A stretch of DNA of 64,000 nt from contig OX392530.1 of NCBI GenBank assembly GCA_947623455.1, forward strand, positions 1,959,501 through 2,023,500, given 5' to 3'. Numbering within the stretch: the stretch's first letter is position 1; each line of letters begins with the position of its first letter. The translations under genes and the position numbers were made by a program. Source of the DNA: Mimachlamys varia (lineage: Eukaryota; Mollusca; Bivalvia; Pectinida; Pectinidae). This document shows positions 44,011-55,838 of this stretch, in pieces. A model generated the notes under the pieces. It made no database searches and was not told the DNA's origin. It saw only the letters and a program-made list of their open reading frames with translations.

Positions 44011-47000
44011 TCACATTTTGGTTGAAGGGATTTCGTCCTTTGTATAAACTGGATTGTCGGATCCAGTGAAGCCCTTTTCCATGACAATGCCGTTAGTTCC
44101 GGTCTCCAGAGTATGTGGAGGGGGCCCCATGTCATCCCGGGATAGATGTTCGATGATTCCGGCTCCGTAGGAATCTCCCAGAACGTTCACGGCCGTTCGG
44201 AAGCGGTCGCTGGGAATGAAAAGAACAGTGCTCTTTATCGTTCTGATATTTGAATACAAAAATAACACGATAAACTGGCTTGTTATGTTCATGAGTGTGC
44301 GATGTTGATATGTCTAAACCTTGAGGACGTAACGTTTATTTTGATGTGACCTGGATTAATATGGCAGGTGTCGCCAATGAAGCAAAAGAACGCCTGCCTG
44401 GCACGATGCCTGGCTTTCTTGCTTTTTTTCAAGGGGGTCACCGTGCAAATCATTCATTCGTTTACATTTTGTGATTTTCAGTTTGGATTATGATTTTATT
44501 GGCATTCGATAGGTTAATGTTGTTTAAATACTAGTATATTTATTTATTTTATCTTAACATCCAGTTAGAATTGATTTAGTAGTATTTGAATTACAACTGA
44601 AGTGCAGCGCTTATGTTTTAAAAAAAATGCAAAATTGTAAACTTACAGGAACCAATCAATCGCCAAAATTAGGGTGATTTCCTCAATAGGCAAGCCAACT
44701 GCTGAGAGGACGATTGTCATGGTAACAAGACCCGCCTGCGGTATCCCAGCAGCGCCAATGGCGGCGGCAGTGGATGTCAAACTGGGGAATTAGACGGAAG
44801 GAATCACATGACATTTCGGTTTATGATGAGAGTACACTCCAGTTTTTTTGTGTTATAACGCCATAACATAAAAATAGATTCAAGTTAATACCTATAATTC
44901 AAACAATGCCATGCGAAAATTCATTTTATTCATGGACTCTTTTCTCTTCCAAATTCTTACGTTGCTTAGTCAGCCAATCAAAATCGACGTTATAAACGTC
45001 GACGTCATTTTTAAACGTTATGGGCTGATAATTTAATTTTTGAAGCAAATGGAAATGCTTTTTTTTCCAAGAAAATTAAATTATTTGTTTAAATTGTTAT
45101 CTTGGGTACAATAACATCTACCAACTGGCAGTGCCTACCGTATGAACAGACGCCAACTAGCGTGACGTCTTTATTTATAGTGAGACGATAATTCAAGATC
45201 ATCCAAAACATGTAAATGCATTTATATATATACCTCATTTCTTTGAAGTCAAGATTAATTGGGAAAATGGCAACCTTACCTTATGATGATTACTTGACCA
45301 ATGTCCAAGGAAACTCCAATATTTTGCGCTATGAATATAGACGCTACCGCCTCGTACAGGGCTGTACCGTCCATGTTGATGGTTGCGCCGATGGGGGTCA
45401 CAAACTTGATAACACGGATGTCCACGTGGTTATTTTCCTCTAGACACTCCATTGTTATTGGCAAGGTTGCAGAACTAGATATACATAAACAAGTAAAACA
45501 TACTGTCAAAATTCATATACATGGAAAACCACCTGCGCGAACTTCTTATAATTATTTTTGTATGCTTGAGGATGACGTAACACACACAAATGCTGCACCT
45601 TTTAAATTTATTAATAGATACAGTATGCCGAAAAAATGAATTAAACTGCATCATACAGCTGTTTCGCCCTCCTAGGACTCTTCAGTGATGCTTGGGACCA
45701 AAAACAATGTACAATTAGCGTAGTAAACGCCAAATTGCGTTGTTTACCTCATAACTCGACCGAAAGAGAAGACAACGAATTGGTTAGCAAAGGTGAACAT
45801 AACACACACACATGTGCTGCACCTTTTAAATTAAGTAATAGATACAGTATACCGAATAAATTAATTAAACTGCTGTTTCGTCCTCCTAGGACTCTTCAGT
45901 GATGCTTTGGACCAAAAGGTGTGAATAAATATAAGTTAAGAAAAAAATGAGTACAGTGTAACTTTAAATCGGTCATATGTTTACCTATTGGAGGAGGAGA
46001 GGAGGATAGGGCTGTGTTCTTTGTTTTGAGCAAGAAACCTACAACTTATTTTACAGGAGCATTTACATTTTAAGAACTCGGATTAAGAAGGTTTTTTTTG
46101 TGTTTGTACTCTACTGACAAAAGATACTGTCAGCTCCATAAATAACCGACAATATTTTAAAAAGAAGCCAGAATACAAAAGTTTTGAAAAACGTGGATCT
46201 CATATTTAATTGCGAGATGTAAATGTGATAAGTGCCCACCTGAATGAGCTAGCACGCAATGAAAAGATTGTCGGCCATTGTTCAGAGAAAAAACGCCTGT
46301 ACCGTCGACAACAAAAATAACTGTAATTGAATCCCGCTTTGTATTAAGACTTTTGTTGCGATGAAATATACTTCAGGGGTTTATGTGCAACTTTTTCACG
46401 AGTTTAACAGTTTCACTTTTTTTTAAAACTTTTTTTTAACAATTCATTTTTCGGCAAACTGTATCAATTACTAAATTTAAGAGGTGCAGCATATGTGTGT
46501 GTAACGTGATCTTTATGATAGGGGGTGGCACACTCTGCTGGTGGATTTTTTATTTCCCGAGGTTTGCTGGAGCCTTCATAGCCACAGTTAATCTCATTTG
46601 AGTAGTGGCACGGTACATAATATACACATTTTCGTAGTACACGATTTGAAATTATACAGAACTAGTTTAATGTTACTTCTAAATTCATGAATTAAAGGGG
46701 TTTTACGCACCTGACCCTTCTGCTTCTTCATTAGTTTAGAAATTTTGGATTCCTACCTTTTGGCCCCTAGCATCACTGAAGAGTCCTAGGAGGACAAAAC
46801 AGCTGTATGATGCAGTTAATTCATTTGTTCGGCATACTGTATCTATTACTAAATTTAAGAGGTGCAGCATATGTGTGTGTTACGTGATCTTGAAATGCGC
46901 AAGTAATGTGTTGTATTAACAATACACTGTAACTGATACAAACATGATGAGAAATTGAATCAAAATAACGCTGAAACATGTTACTTGAGGGAAGAATACA

Positions 47001-50000
47001 TGTTAACCTTACAAAATAGGTTTGTTATCTGCTCAAACTCAACAGTCTACGCGTGGAAAGAAATCAATAATACAAAGTTTCTGCTAATTACTAGAAGGAA
47101 ATAATTCAAACAATCTAACGTGACCATTCACTATGGATACAAATCGCTACAGACAGAACTATATACTAAATAATCACAAGTAAACAAACAGACTCTTCTA
47201 CATCAGCTGCTTACCTCGATCTCTACTTATACTTCGACCAACATGGACAGCTTACTACTAAGCTATACGATAAACGTGATGATTTAAATTTTCCTATCGT
47301 TAACTTTCCATTTCTTGATAGTAACATCTCTGCTTCTCCAACCTATGGTGTTTACATGTCGCAGTTGATTCGATTTTCTAGGGTTTGCTCTAAATATCGG
47401 GATTTTCGTGATCGATGTCGACTGCTGACAAACAAACTAACAACACAAAGATTCGAGAGATGCATGTTCATCAGAACTATGGGCAAGATTTATGGTCGCC
47501 ATCTTTGTCTCAATGAGAAATATTCTGTATCTTTAAGTAACAAGAAGATGGACGTTTTTGAGTATGCTCATTTGTGTGTTTACTTGTTGTGATTAACAAT
47601 GATACTCGGTTCTCATTTTGAGAACTTGATGTTTACTTGGAAATGACAAAGATTTACATGGCGGGTGTCGTCGATTAAGCAGAAGACGCTTACTATTCCG
47701 GAACACCTGGTCTTATTCTCTTGTACTTTTACAAGTGTCTCCATGTATCTATTTCCTTTGTTCATATTTTGCCCCTGGTTTAATCGATTTGAGTTTGGAT
47801 AATGATTTTGTTAACGCTTCGGTATTCTCTTATTTATTCTGAAAACAGCAGAGTGACAGATGAATTAGAACATGTATAAAATGAAGTCGCCTTCAATGAA
47901 GTGCTCACCTTGACGCGGTTCCCCATGCTGTCAGCAGGGCCTTCAACATATTGTACATGAACGTATACGGATTCTTCCTGACAACAACCAAGTAGAAGAT
48001 TGGCAGCAGGATAAACGCGTGAATTCCGAGACCAGCCAGCACAGTCGCCATATAATACGCCAGCTGTTCAAAGATGTCCTCTGGCCTCTCCATAGCAACC
48101 AGTTTTGAGGCAACCAGGAAGATGATACCGATGGGTGAAAACCTTAAAAATAATATATTTGATATTCAACACATGAATGGGCAATGCTCCTGTTCGATGT
48201 TCAATTAGTTACTGTAAGTCCTTGGTCAAAGGTTGTATATAAACAGTATTTTCATGTTTCAGGCGCCATAATGGCCGACAATGACATAATTATAAACATT
48301 CTGTACACCAGATAGTAAGTTATTTAAATTGCCATTTTGATTAATTTCCTTCTCTTCTCAACAGATCTTACACATAAAGTGTATTATTTGTAAGTAAAAC
48401 CTCATATAAATATCTTTCTGTCTTTAAGTTTAACAATATCTAGTTGACCAATCTTTGTACCATCAAACAATTTCTAAGGAAGGTTGAAATGAATTGGACT
48501 GTATCTATGTTGCGACCAAACATGTTTCGATGAGACCGTGTATGTTATTGTATATGTATATTATATTGTATATTATCATTGAAAGCTCGTTAACATAAAG
48601 CTAATGAAACATACTCATCAACGGCATATATATGACGAAATGACGAATACGTCAAAACATTTCTAAAATCCCGACATTCATAAATGGAATTAACAAAAAA
48701 AAAAAAACAACACGTTTTTCATTTGTAAGGCAAAATATCCAATATTACAATGAGTTGATAATGATATAATTCTGACAAATATTATTACTACATACCAGAT
48801 AACTAAGGTCACGAGTTTCATGGAAGCCAGGTGAAGACACTCGAAGAAGTCGACCAGAGGTTTGCCCTTCTCCTCCATCCGCTGGAGTATACAGCCAAGG
48901 AAGATGGAGAAGACGACTAAGCCGAGGACGTTCATACCTTCTGCCTGTCCGTTTACATACGGGTCATCCACAAAGAAGCCTGGAGAAATTGAAACTGCGA
49001 GGTTAATAAAGTCTCATGTTTCCAATCATATGTCTTATTACTTGCTTGTATGAGAGCTTTATATGTCATATTTACTGTTTTTGGTTTCAGCTTGACTTTT
49101 GTCGGGGATCTTTGACATAATACTGAATTAAGCATGTTATCATTTTCTTTAAAGTAAAGCCCTGTTTTTTTCTGTTGTTAACATGTGGCAGTTGGTTTGA
49201 TATTCAATATTTTGCTCCAAAAATAATTATTTCTTTGCAAGATATTGATCTCTGACGGATAACATTACAAAATATAGTTTACAAATGACATAGTTTGATG
49301 AAAACTACTGGTTTGAGTAAGTGGTATGTTTGCCATTATGATTATATTGCCCTGTGTGATATTTAGATTGATCGATTTTGAGCTCAAGTAACGGTTTTGC
49401 TGATAAAGGAGGGGTGCGGATTTGGGCCTTCTGGACCAAGTTGTTCAAAATGTGATTAGCTTAATCACTATTTAACGACATTTTTCAAACTTTAATAAAA
49501 TTTTGCATGTGAATTGACACTATTATATTTTTGATATCTGCGAAGTTGTAACTCAATTTAGGATTTCATTTTAAAGTTACAGGATAATTGAAATTTGTGA
49601 TCACTGATTAAGCTAATCAACTTTTGAACAACTTGGCCCTGGTGGTTATCGCCGATAAGTTTTACTTTTTGCATATGGACACCTTCGGGTTATGTGGTCA
49701 TGACATGGCATGGATTTAAGGTCAGGTCAGGTCAGAGAGTTAAACGTGTCATGTAGTTTGTTTTGTGCCTAAATATGAATAAGAACAATATATTTATCGT
49801 ATAACATGTTTCACATCCATCCTTTAGTATGTTCTCGTTGCCTTCTTGTGAACCTTGTTAATACTGTAAAGTGGAATTATTCGCGGTGTGGAAATTTTCG
49901 CAAATTACGCTTTCATTAGATATCTGCGAATATATTCACGCGCGAACATTTTCAGCACCACACAAACTCCAGAGTGTGTAATAGTATTATAGGTACACAT

Positions 50001-53000
50001 TGCAAAACAGCATAACTGACAGCGCAAACATTCCCACACCGCGAACAGCTTGGAGGATGATAAAGCGAGAAATTCAAAGCGCGAAAATATTGGCTTTAAC
50101 AGTATCTTTTGCTAGTTTTACAGAATTTCGAAGTTGTTGTGCACTGAAGATAAATATAGTAGCCGTGGAATTGACGGGCAGGAATCTATGTCAAGGCTAT
50201 TCACTTCGCAATCATTTCACGGCGACAAATTTCAGAGAGCTAATATCCAACTATTTTGTTAAAGAAGGAGAGTTGTGTAAAACATAATACGTTTTTTTTG
50301 TATTTTCATGGACAATTAATGTGATGGATTCTTAGAAAGATATACTTAATCCTTTACTTTGTGCTTCGGTGTAATTCGGCATCATTGTGGTAGAGATGTT
50401 CGGGTTGGGCGCAAGAGTGGTCATTTTTGGCGGTTTAACTTCGAACTGATCCACTTCGGTCACTTGCTGTTTTAAGACAAAAAGCATAAATATATCGATG
50501 AAGGAAATGGTCTATGCGGTTATCTCTCATTAGATTCGTCCGTTAGTATTAAGCTTAACACCAGTTTTTCATAGATAAATGACAAATACCTCACACAGTT
50601 GACGTGGAGTCATGCTAATGTTATAATTTAAACAACGCCATACTGCACGGAGTTATTTCCCCTAAGAGGGTGTCAAAGATGACGTTACAGACACATGCTG
50701 AATATTTTCAATTTAGTAATAGATACAGTATACCGAAAAAAATGAATTAAACTGCATCGTCCTCCTAGGACTCTTCAATGATGCTAGTGGCCAAAAGGTG
50801 GGAATCCAAAATGTCTAAACTAATGTAGACGCAAAAGGGTTTTATGCGTAAAACTCATTTAATTTATAATTGGAAGTGAAATTAAACTAGTTCTGTAAAA
50901 TTTCAAATCTTGTAATGCGGAAACGTGTATATTATGTACCGTGTCACTACTCCAATGAGATCACTTTTGCCATGGAGGCTCCAGCAAACCGCGGGGACTA
51001 AAAAATCCAGCAACAGAGTGTGCCACCTCTTATATATATCACAACTGATCTTCTAAAAGGAGACCGACCAGTGAAAATGAGAAAAATTGAGATCCGCAAA
51101 TGATGATACCTTTTGACGAACCATCTGGGCCCAGTTGCTCAAAAGAATAATCAATAATTAGTGCAATTATTAATTATACTGTAGCTTTAAAATGAAACCA
51201 TAGATTTGGTTATAACTTTGCAGATATCAAAACCCTCATATCTTCCATTCACATACAAAATTTGAAGATTGTTACTTGTTTATTGACAGAGTTATTAAAG
51301 TTTGAAAAAAATGTCATGAAATAGTGATTAGCTACTCACCCTTTGAACAACTGGGCCCTGGGCCCGTATTCATGAAACCGTTCTCATGCTCAAGCGTGGA
51401 TTTCGTGCTCAAGCCTTATTTCTTGTTCTTGCAATAAATATTTAAAAAATCTAACTTTGTCAAAGTTTTGGGAAAAAGTTGAAGAGACATGAAGCCAAAA
51501 ACTGTTTTCAACATTTACATTGACTTTTTGACTCTTCAACATGATTAAGGAGAGTTTTAAGAAAGCTGGCTTGAGCACAGAATCCATGCTTGAGCATGAG
51601 AACGGTTTCATGAATAAAGGCCCTGATCTCCTTTTTGGTAATCATAATGCAACAACGTCAAAATTTGCAATACGTATATTGTATAGGCTCTGTTGAATAA
51701 GTATTATACATTTAGTAAGTAAGTAGCAAATCGCATATGCCTATGCTAATTTACTGTCAGCATTTTATATCAGCTAATGTTCTTTTATGAATAAATAAAT
51801 ATTATGCAATGCTTGATATGTTATCAAATGACATCTTAACGTTATCAATATATTGCTTGAGTTATTTTGAAAAGCTAATGTCTTATACAAACCTTTCGGA
51901 AGCAGGCCGTAACCAAATTATTCGGAAAGCAATTTCTGAAATATTAAAATGAACGCTTTATGAGACAAACTTTAATTCAAAGTTACCATTTATGTAAAGT
52001 AGGTCAACTAGGCCTATATATTTACCACTGTATGACATTGTCACTATATAACCTTACCAACAGTAGCTGAGCGGTACCATCTCATAAACTGCCAACCGGC
52101 GCATTAATAATGTTTCCCAACAGCAGTTGTGGAAAACATATTAAATACACATTTTTGTTTTGAAAAACTAGACAGAAAAATTAAATTTTGCTTTTCATTT
52201 TGTTAATTTAAATCAAATATATGTATTACATTGATTATTCTTGTCTGGTTTTCTATTATGTTACGCACTAGTTTTTACGCGGAACAACACTACACGGTAG
52301 AGCTGTTAACAGGCTCACAGACGAGAATGGTAGGAAAACTTGGATTCTGTTAATTAACTAGCTATAGTGATCTTTTCTAAAATCACAAGTGGTAAATATA
52401 AGCTTTGAACAGCTTTCAGTTGGCAGTTAATGACTGATAATCCGCTCATAACTGCCAACTAAAAGCCGTTCAATGCTTAAATAATTCTATTATCCTATCC
52501 TATTGATCAACCAAAATGAAGGTAGAGGGAAAGGGAGGGGGGAGGGGAGGAGGAGGATTTGGGGGGGGGGGGGGGGGGTGTTACAAAAGATTACTTACGA
52601 TCAAACAAAAGAAAATGCAAACCGAAGTAATAGGGATTTTTCATTAAATCTTGCATCCATTCTAGATTACTTCCATGTACATATTTCTGAAAATATTTCA
52701 TAAGCTTGCTACTTGTTAAAACCTATTGACACTGTACCTGATAAGATCCATCAGCGAGTCGATAGGATGGGCTTTCTTTGCGGACCCACTCTTGTCTATT
52801 CTACTGCCCTTCTTCCCTGGTTCGATAGCTAAAACAAGGATTATTCCAAGAACAACGGCGATGAATGTCGTTGAGAGGTAATACACAATTGCCCGGAGTC
52901 CCATCTTGCCCGAAGCCCGCGAGTCTAGGGTTGCCAGCGAAGAGACCAAGCTAGAAACGACTAGCGGCAAAATGAGCATTTTCAACATGTTCATCAGCAA

Positions 53001-53192
53001 GTCTCCGGGAAATTTCAAGAAAAATATTTTCCTTTTATCATACGGCTTCCATACGTCCCTCAGCCCGAGTCCGAGTCCGACCCCGATAGCCACGGCTATC
53101 ACCATCAAGATGATGAGTAGGTTGTCTAGGACCACTTTTTTCGCAGTTTTTGCAAAAGTGCGTCTTTCCCCTTTTAAATCGTTGTCCGCCAT
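44011..53192 (-). CDS. SLC1A: Excitatory amino acid transporter (SLC1 family, EAAT-like), 8 coding exons
   Basis: Coding exons in transcript order: 52738-53192 (exon reaches 53253), 51893-51935, 50358-50466, 48796-48979, 47909-48142, 45280-45474, 44647-44781, 44011-44209. All are GT-AG; 1554 nt give 517 aa. SLC1 hallmarks: [30 protein letters not shown] near the N-terminus; SSSATLP at about 341-347 (HP1); NMDGT at 375-379 (TM7); [13 protein letters not shown] at about 416-428 (HP2); DWFLDRFRT-VNVLGDS at about 449-465. Arg456 of DRFRT is the residue that marks acidic amino acid transporters. The 4B-4C loop (about 167-202) has N-glycosylation sites NIS (189) and NYT (197). The end STKM resembles the ETKM PDZ ligand of EAAT1. 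Role: Na+/H+/K+-coupled glutamate/aspartate uptake at the plasma membrane. The start used is an ATG inside an exon that opens with an acceptor at 53254, so a 5' exon lies upstream, unidentified. Which paralogue is uncertain. Confidence 0.94.
44316..44520 (+). mobile_element. Retroelement 3' tail copy, EAAT intron
   Basis: CTTGAGGACGTAACGTTTAT, GACCTGGATTAATATGGCAG and CCAATGAAGCAAAAGAACGC align with the tail at 47620-47845. It is truncated at 5' and diverged. Confidence 0.55.
45569..46891. mobile_element. 1.3-kb element with about 130-bp terminal inverted repeats, EAAT intron
   Basis: The left end (GTAACACACACAAATGCTGC, AATAGATACAGTATGCCGAA, CTCCTAGGACTCTTCAGTGATGC split over 45569-45700) is mirrored at 46741-46891. 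A second inner pair (45795-45915 and about 46440-46515) repeats the same blocks. The right 370 bp matches 50677-51037 in inverse orientation. No long open frame is present, so it is a non-autonomous or composite element. Confidence 0.7.
47190..47592 (+). pseudogene. Reverse transcriptase C-terminal relic
   Basis: The frame upstream of and through 47356-47592 reads [20 protein letters not shown], then [20 protein letters not shown], then [20 protein letters not shown] and RRxLLTNKL-like sequence, ending at a stop at 47590-47592. This FLDLxL...[19 protein letters not shown]...AYGVYISQLIRYAR pattern is the C-terminal part of a reverse-transcriptase ORF common in invertebrate retroelements. No 5' part or catalytic motif is present, so the copy is 5' truncated. 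It lies antisense to EAAT within an intron. A second, more decayed relic is at 59400-59597. Confidence 0.75.
47593..47845 (+). mobile_element. 3' untranslated tail of the reverse-transcriptase element
   Basis: It directly follows the RT stop: TTTTGAGAACTTGATGTTTA, GGAACACCTGGTCTTATTCT, CTTGTACTTTTACAAGTGTC. The same tail is present without coding sequence at 3538-3755, 44316-44520 and in part 18230-18420. Confidence 0.7.
49425..49645. mobile_element. MITE with GGGCC-AAGTTGTTCAAAA ends
   Basis: GGGCCTTCTGGACCAAGTTG then TTCAAAATGTGATTAGCTTA is mirrored by TGATTAAGCTAATCAACTTT then TGAACAACTTGGCCC. A related copy is at 51125-51356. Length is about 220 bp. Confidence 0.7.
50677..51037 (+). mobile_element. 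Copy of the right part of the 45569-46891 element
   Basis: TAATAGATACAGTATACCGA, CCTCCTAGGACTCTTCAATG, GGTGGGAATCCAAAATGTCT, GGAGGCTCCAGCAAACCGCG and AGAGTGTGCCACCTCT match 46530-46891 inverted. About 360 bp, EAAT intron. Confidence 0.7.
51125..51624. mobile_element. Two adjacent MITEs
   Basis: 51125-51356: GGGCCCAGTTGCTCAAAAG mirrored by CCTTTGAACAACTGGGCCC, related to 49425-49645. Immediately after, 51357-51624: GGCCCGTATTCATGAAACCG then TTCTCATGCTCAAGCGTGGA, mirrored by CATGCTTGAGCATGAGAACG then GTTTCATGAATAAAGGCCC. The second MITE starts within the terminal GGGCCC of the first, so one inserted at the edge of the other. EAAT exon 2 lies 270 bp beyond. Confidence 0.75.
52403..52485. repeat. 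Short inverted repeat
   Basis: TTTGAACAGCTTTCAGTTGG-CAGTTA is mirrored by TAACTGCCAACTAAAAGCCG-TTCAA with a few mismatches. G-homopolymer runs follow at 52559-52579. Confidence 0.5.
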
Positions 53193-53692
53193 AATGGATT
53201 CGTACCCGGAATTTTCCTTCTGGTTTGTTACGATGAGCTGTGTTTCAGCAAACCTGAAAGTACATAACAGCGTGAAATATAGATACGGCTTACTAATGAT
53301 TTCGTGTCCTGTCTTAACGAAACAAACACACATTTACAAATCATAACACAAGCTCAAAACTGAAGTTTAATAATGATAATTATAATCAGTCGGCCAGCAA
53401 CCAACCAATCAAAATTTATATTACCACTACGCGTACAGGTATGGCAGATTTTAATTGTACCTAGGATTTAGGTCGCCTTCTAGCTTTCCTGCTACAAATG
53501 GTGTCTGTGGCCCTCCCTGTGATGTCAATGGAGTTAGAACCTGGGTTGTGGTGTTTGGGAGGGAACACATTTAAAAGGGGAGAGTAGTGTACGTGGCAGA
53601 TTTTAATTGAACATAGAATTTAGGTGTCCTACTAGCTTCTGTAATGTCCAGCTAGGTTTATGAGGGGGAAATACTGCCTAACTTGCAAGCTA

Positions 53693-53783
53693 GCTTTTTC
53701 AGTCATGCGGTATAACCCGGGGACCCGTTCACGCTAGTTAAGCAACGGTGAGCGTGGTCAGTAGTTGGATGGGTGACCGCCTG
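53693..53783 (+). pseudogene. 5S rRNA-like sequence (SINE head or pseudogene)
   Basis: AGTTAAGCAACGGTGAGCGT-GGTCAGTAGTTGGATGGGTG-ACCGCCTG (53737-53784) follows the middle of animal 5S rRNA (AGTTAAGCAACGTCGGGC.., TTAGTACTTGGATGGGTGACCGCCTGG). This is the internal promoter region. The 5' part (TCATGCGGTATAACCCGGGG) and the 3' end do not form a 5S gene. A partial inverted copy of the first half is at 55766-55838. Confidence 0.65.
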
Positions 53784-53811
53784 CACGTTACACTTCGAGC
53801 CGAGGGAATTT

Positions 53812-53880
53812 CCCTTTGACCCAGTGGTAGAGCGTCCCGACCAGGAACCTGGAGATTGAGGGTTCCCTTCCCGTTGGAAG
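53812..53880 (+). mobile_element. tRNA-like SINE head next to the 5S-like sequence
   Basis: TTTGACCCAGTGGTAGAGCG (A-box-like), CGACCAGGAACCTGGAGATT, then GAGGGTTCCCTTCCCG (degenerate B-box). It follows the 5S-like part within 30 bp, same strand, which suggests a composite 5S/tRNA-headed SINE. Confidence 0.55.
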
Positions 53881-54840
53881 CACACTTTTCTTTTCCCTGT
53901 TACACAGGTAGCTAGCAACAACTTAAATGAAAAGAAAAGCTATGCCTACTCAAGTGTATGCTACAGGTGCTACAACTGAACTAGCAATCACGCGTGCTCT
54001 TATGTAACAAATGCTTCATATGTAGGTGACAAGCTTCTGCATACAAATTACTCACAATGAAACACACGTTGTACGTACCTGTGATCAGTTACCATAGCTA
54101 CCATTAACCTCCTTCACACAGGCGAGTGACTTCCACTCATTAATATGTATGAAAATTTGCGCTGCAACCCATTTCCAGCAAAAATGACTTTCATAAATGT
54201 ATGAAAGCCATGGTTCTCTAGACGAAGCCCGTGGTTTACTTATGACGTCATATATCAAGATCGAGCTTGTTCAATGAGAGTTTTAATGCTCGGCTTCGAA
54301 AAACATGGAGACCGCCCCTGTGTCAAACGCTCAAATGACTAATTATTATCACTGGCACCGGTTTTATTCAAAAAGGGCTATTCTGCAAATGTTCTATAGT
54401 AAAAATGTAGATACATTGTATATGGAGCGGGATTCATGCTAAATATGGATGTAACTGCTGACTTTTCATAGCACTATGAAAGTTAAAAGAAATGACTTTC
54501 AATCTTTATATATTAATCAAGTTAGTGTGTGCATTATTGTTATGATTAGAATAAGATTATATGTTCACACAATACATACGACTAGTTAAAAGTAGCCAGA
54601 TGTCAATTACTATATTAGAAAGTGACCAGTAACATTTTCCTATGAACATTTATAGATGGCTCCAATTTGATGTTTTTCAGTTGTTTTCGTCTTTTATCAT
54701 ATCAGAGTTCGGAGTCGACGAGTTAGCAGTCCCGTACATCTGACACTACAAGGTGTATACGCTTTGTATAATTATTCAGATATGCATGTACGAGTATATA
54801 AACGTACCACGTGTGGGTGTAATAAAAAAGATTATAAATT

Positions 54841-55355
54841 GTATCATAGATGTGTCATATTTCTTTCATCTCGTCCGCGGAATATATTATGAAGAGTTGA
54901 CCTCACCCAGTAAGAACCCATGTTCTTATCCAGTAAGAGCATAGGTTCTTACCACGACCTATTTCCCCAAATGTTGCAGTTGTACAATTTTGCAAAATGA
55001 CCCCAAGTACATTGAAATATGTACATTGTACAACAAGCGAAAATAGGTTGTCATGTACTTTTAAAAAAAACAATACGTTGTACACATTTTCAGTTTTTTT
55101 CAACTCAACATTTAATTAACCTTACCAAATACACACATTTTCTAACCTTAAAAATATACACACATTTTCAGCTTTTCCAACTCAAAAGACAATTCACCTT
55201 TGCACAAATATAATAAATGTCTTCAAATTGAGCGACACTGTACAAACCTACCTTTGGTCAGTGTTTTTGCTATTTTAGTGCAAATACAAACTTCGTGCCT
55301 TGTGGGTTATATCCTGAAGAACTCGTTAACTATGGTGTAACCAATACTAAGACGA
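54841..55355 (-). mobile_element. Interspersed element, inverted copy of 41681-42121 plus terminal repeat
   Basis: TGTATCATAGATGTGTCATA at one end and CTTCGTGCCTTGTGGGTTAT through GTTAACTATGGTGTAACC at the other. 54841-55288 matches 41681-42121 inverted at high identity. The other end matches one arm of the hairpin at 40866-40965. This is the most complete copy of the family in the window. No coding frame is conserved between the copies. Confidence 0.75.
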
Positions 55356-55477
55356 TGATACTTCACTAAGTTTCGCACAAAGCTCCTTCATATGGACAAC
55401 AGCATTTGATAAAGATACAATGTATGTGTTTGTAATACTAATGGGTGTCATCACGCGTACGTTCTCTATCGAAATAT

Positions 55478-55577
55478 GTGGAAACAAAGTGATCATTGTG
55501 GAAACAAACTGATCATTGTGGAAACAAACTGATCATTGTGAAAACAAACTTAGCATTGTTGAAACAAACTTAGCATT
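55478..55577. repeat. 20-bp tandem repeat, five copies
   Basis: GTGGAAACAAACTGATCATT repeated, with the last two copies reading AACTTAGCATT. Confidence 0.8.
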
Positions 55578-55765
55578 GTGCTCATTTATGCATCCTTGTC
55601 GCTTTAAATGTTTTCAATAAAAACAAGTGAGATATATGTACGCAATTTGACAAACATTTTAACGCGGTTACTGCAGGTCGGTGGTTTTTCTCTGGGATCT
55701 CCGGCTTTTCCCCTACACGAAAACCTTGCAGGTCTTTAAATGATCTTAGCTGTTAAGAGCTTTTA

Positions 55766-55838
55766 AAGGGTACCGTTGCTTAACTAGCGTGAACGGGTCC
55801 CCGGGTTATACCGCATGACTGAAAAAGCTCTTTTACAT
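55766..55838 (-). repeat. Inverted partial copy of the 53693 5S-like element
   Basis: On the minus strand GCTTTTTCAGTCATGCGGTA, TAACCCGGGGACCCGTTCAC and GCTAGTTAAGCAACGGT match 53693-53749 almost exactly, then stop. The shared 57 bp show that the upstream 'TCATGCGGTATAACCC' part belongs to the element. Confidence 0.75.

Noticed and set aside
52906..53346. 146-aa plus-strand open frame
   Set aside because: Antisense of EAAT coding exon 1, which has clear SLC1 motifs on the other strand.
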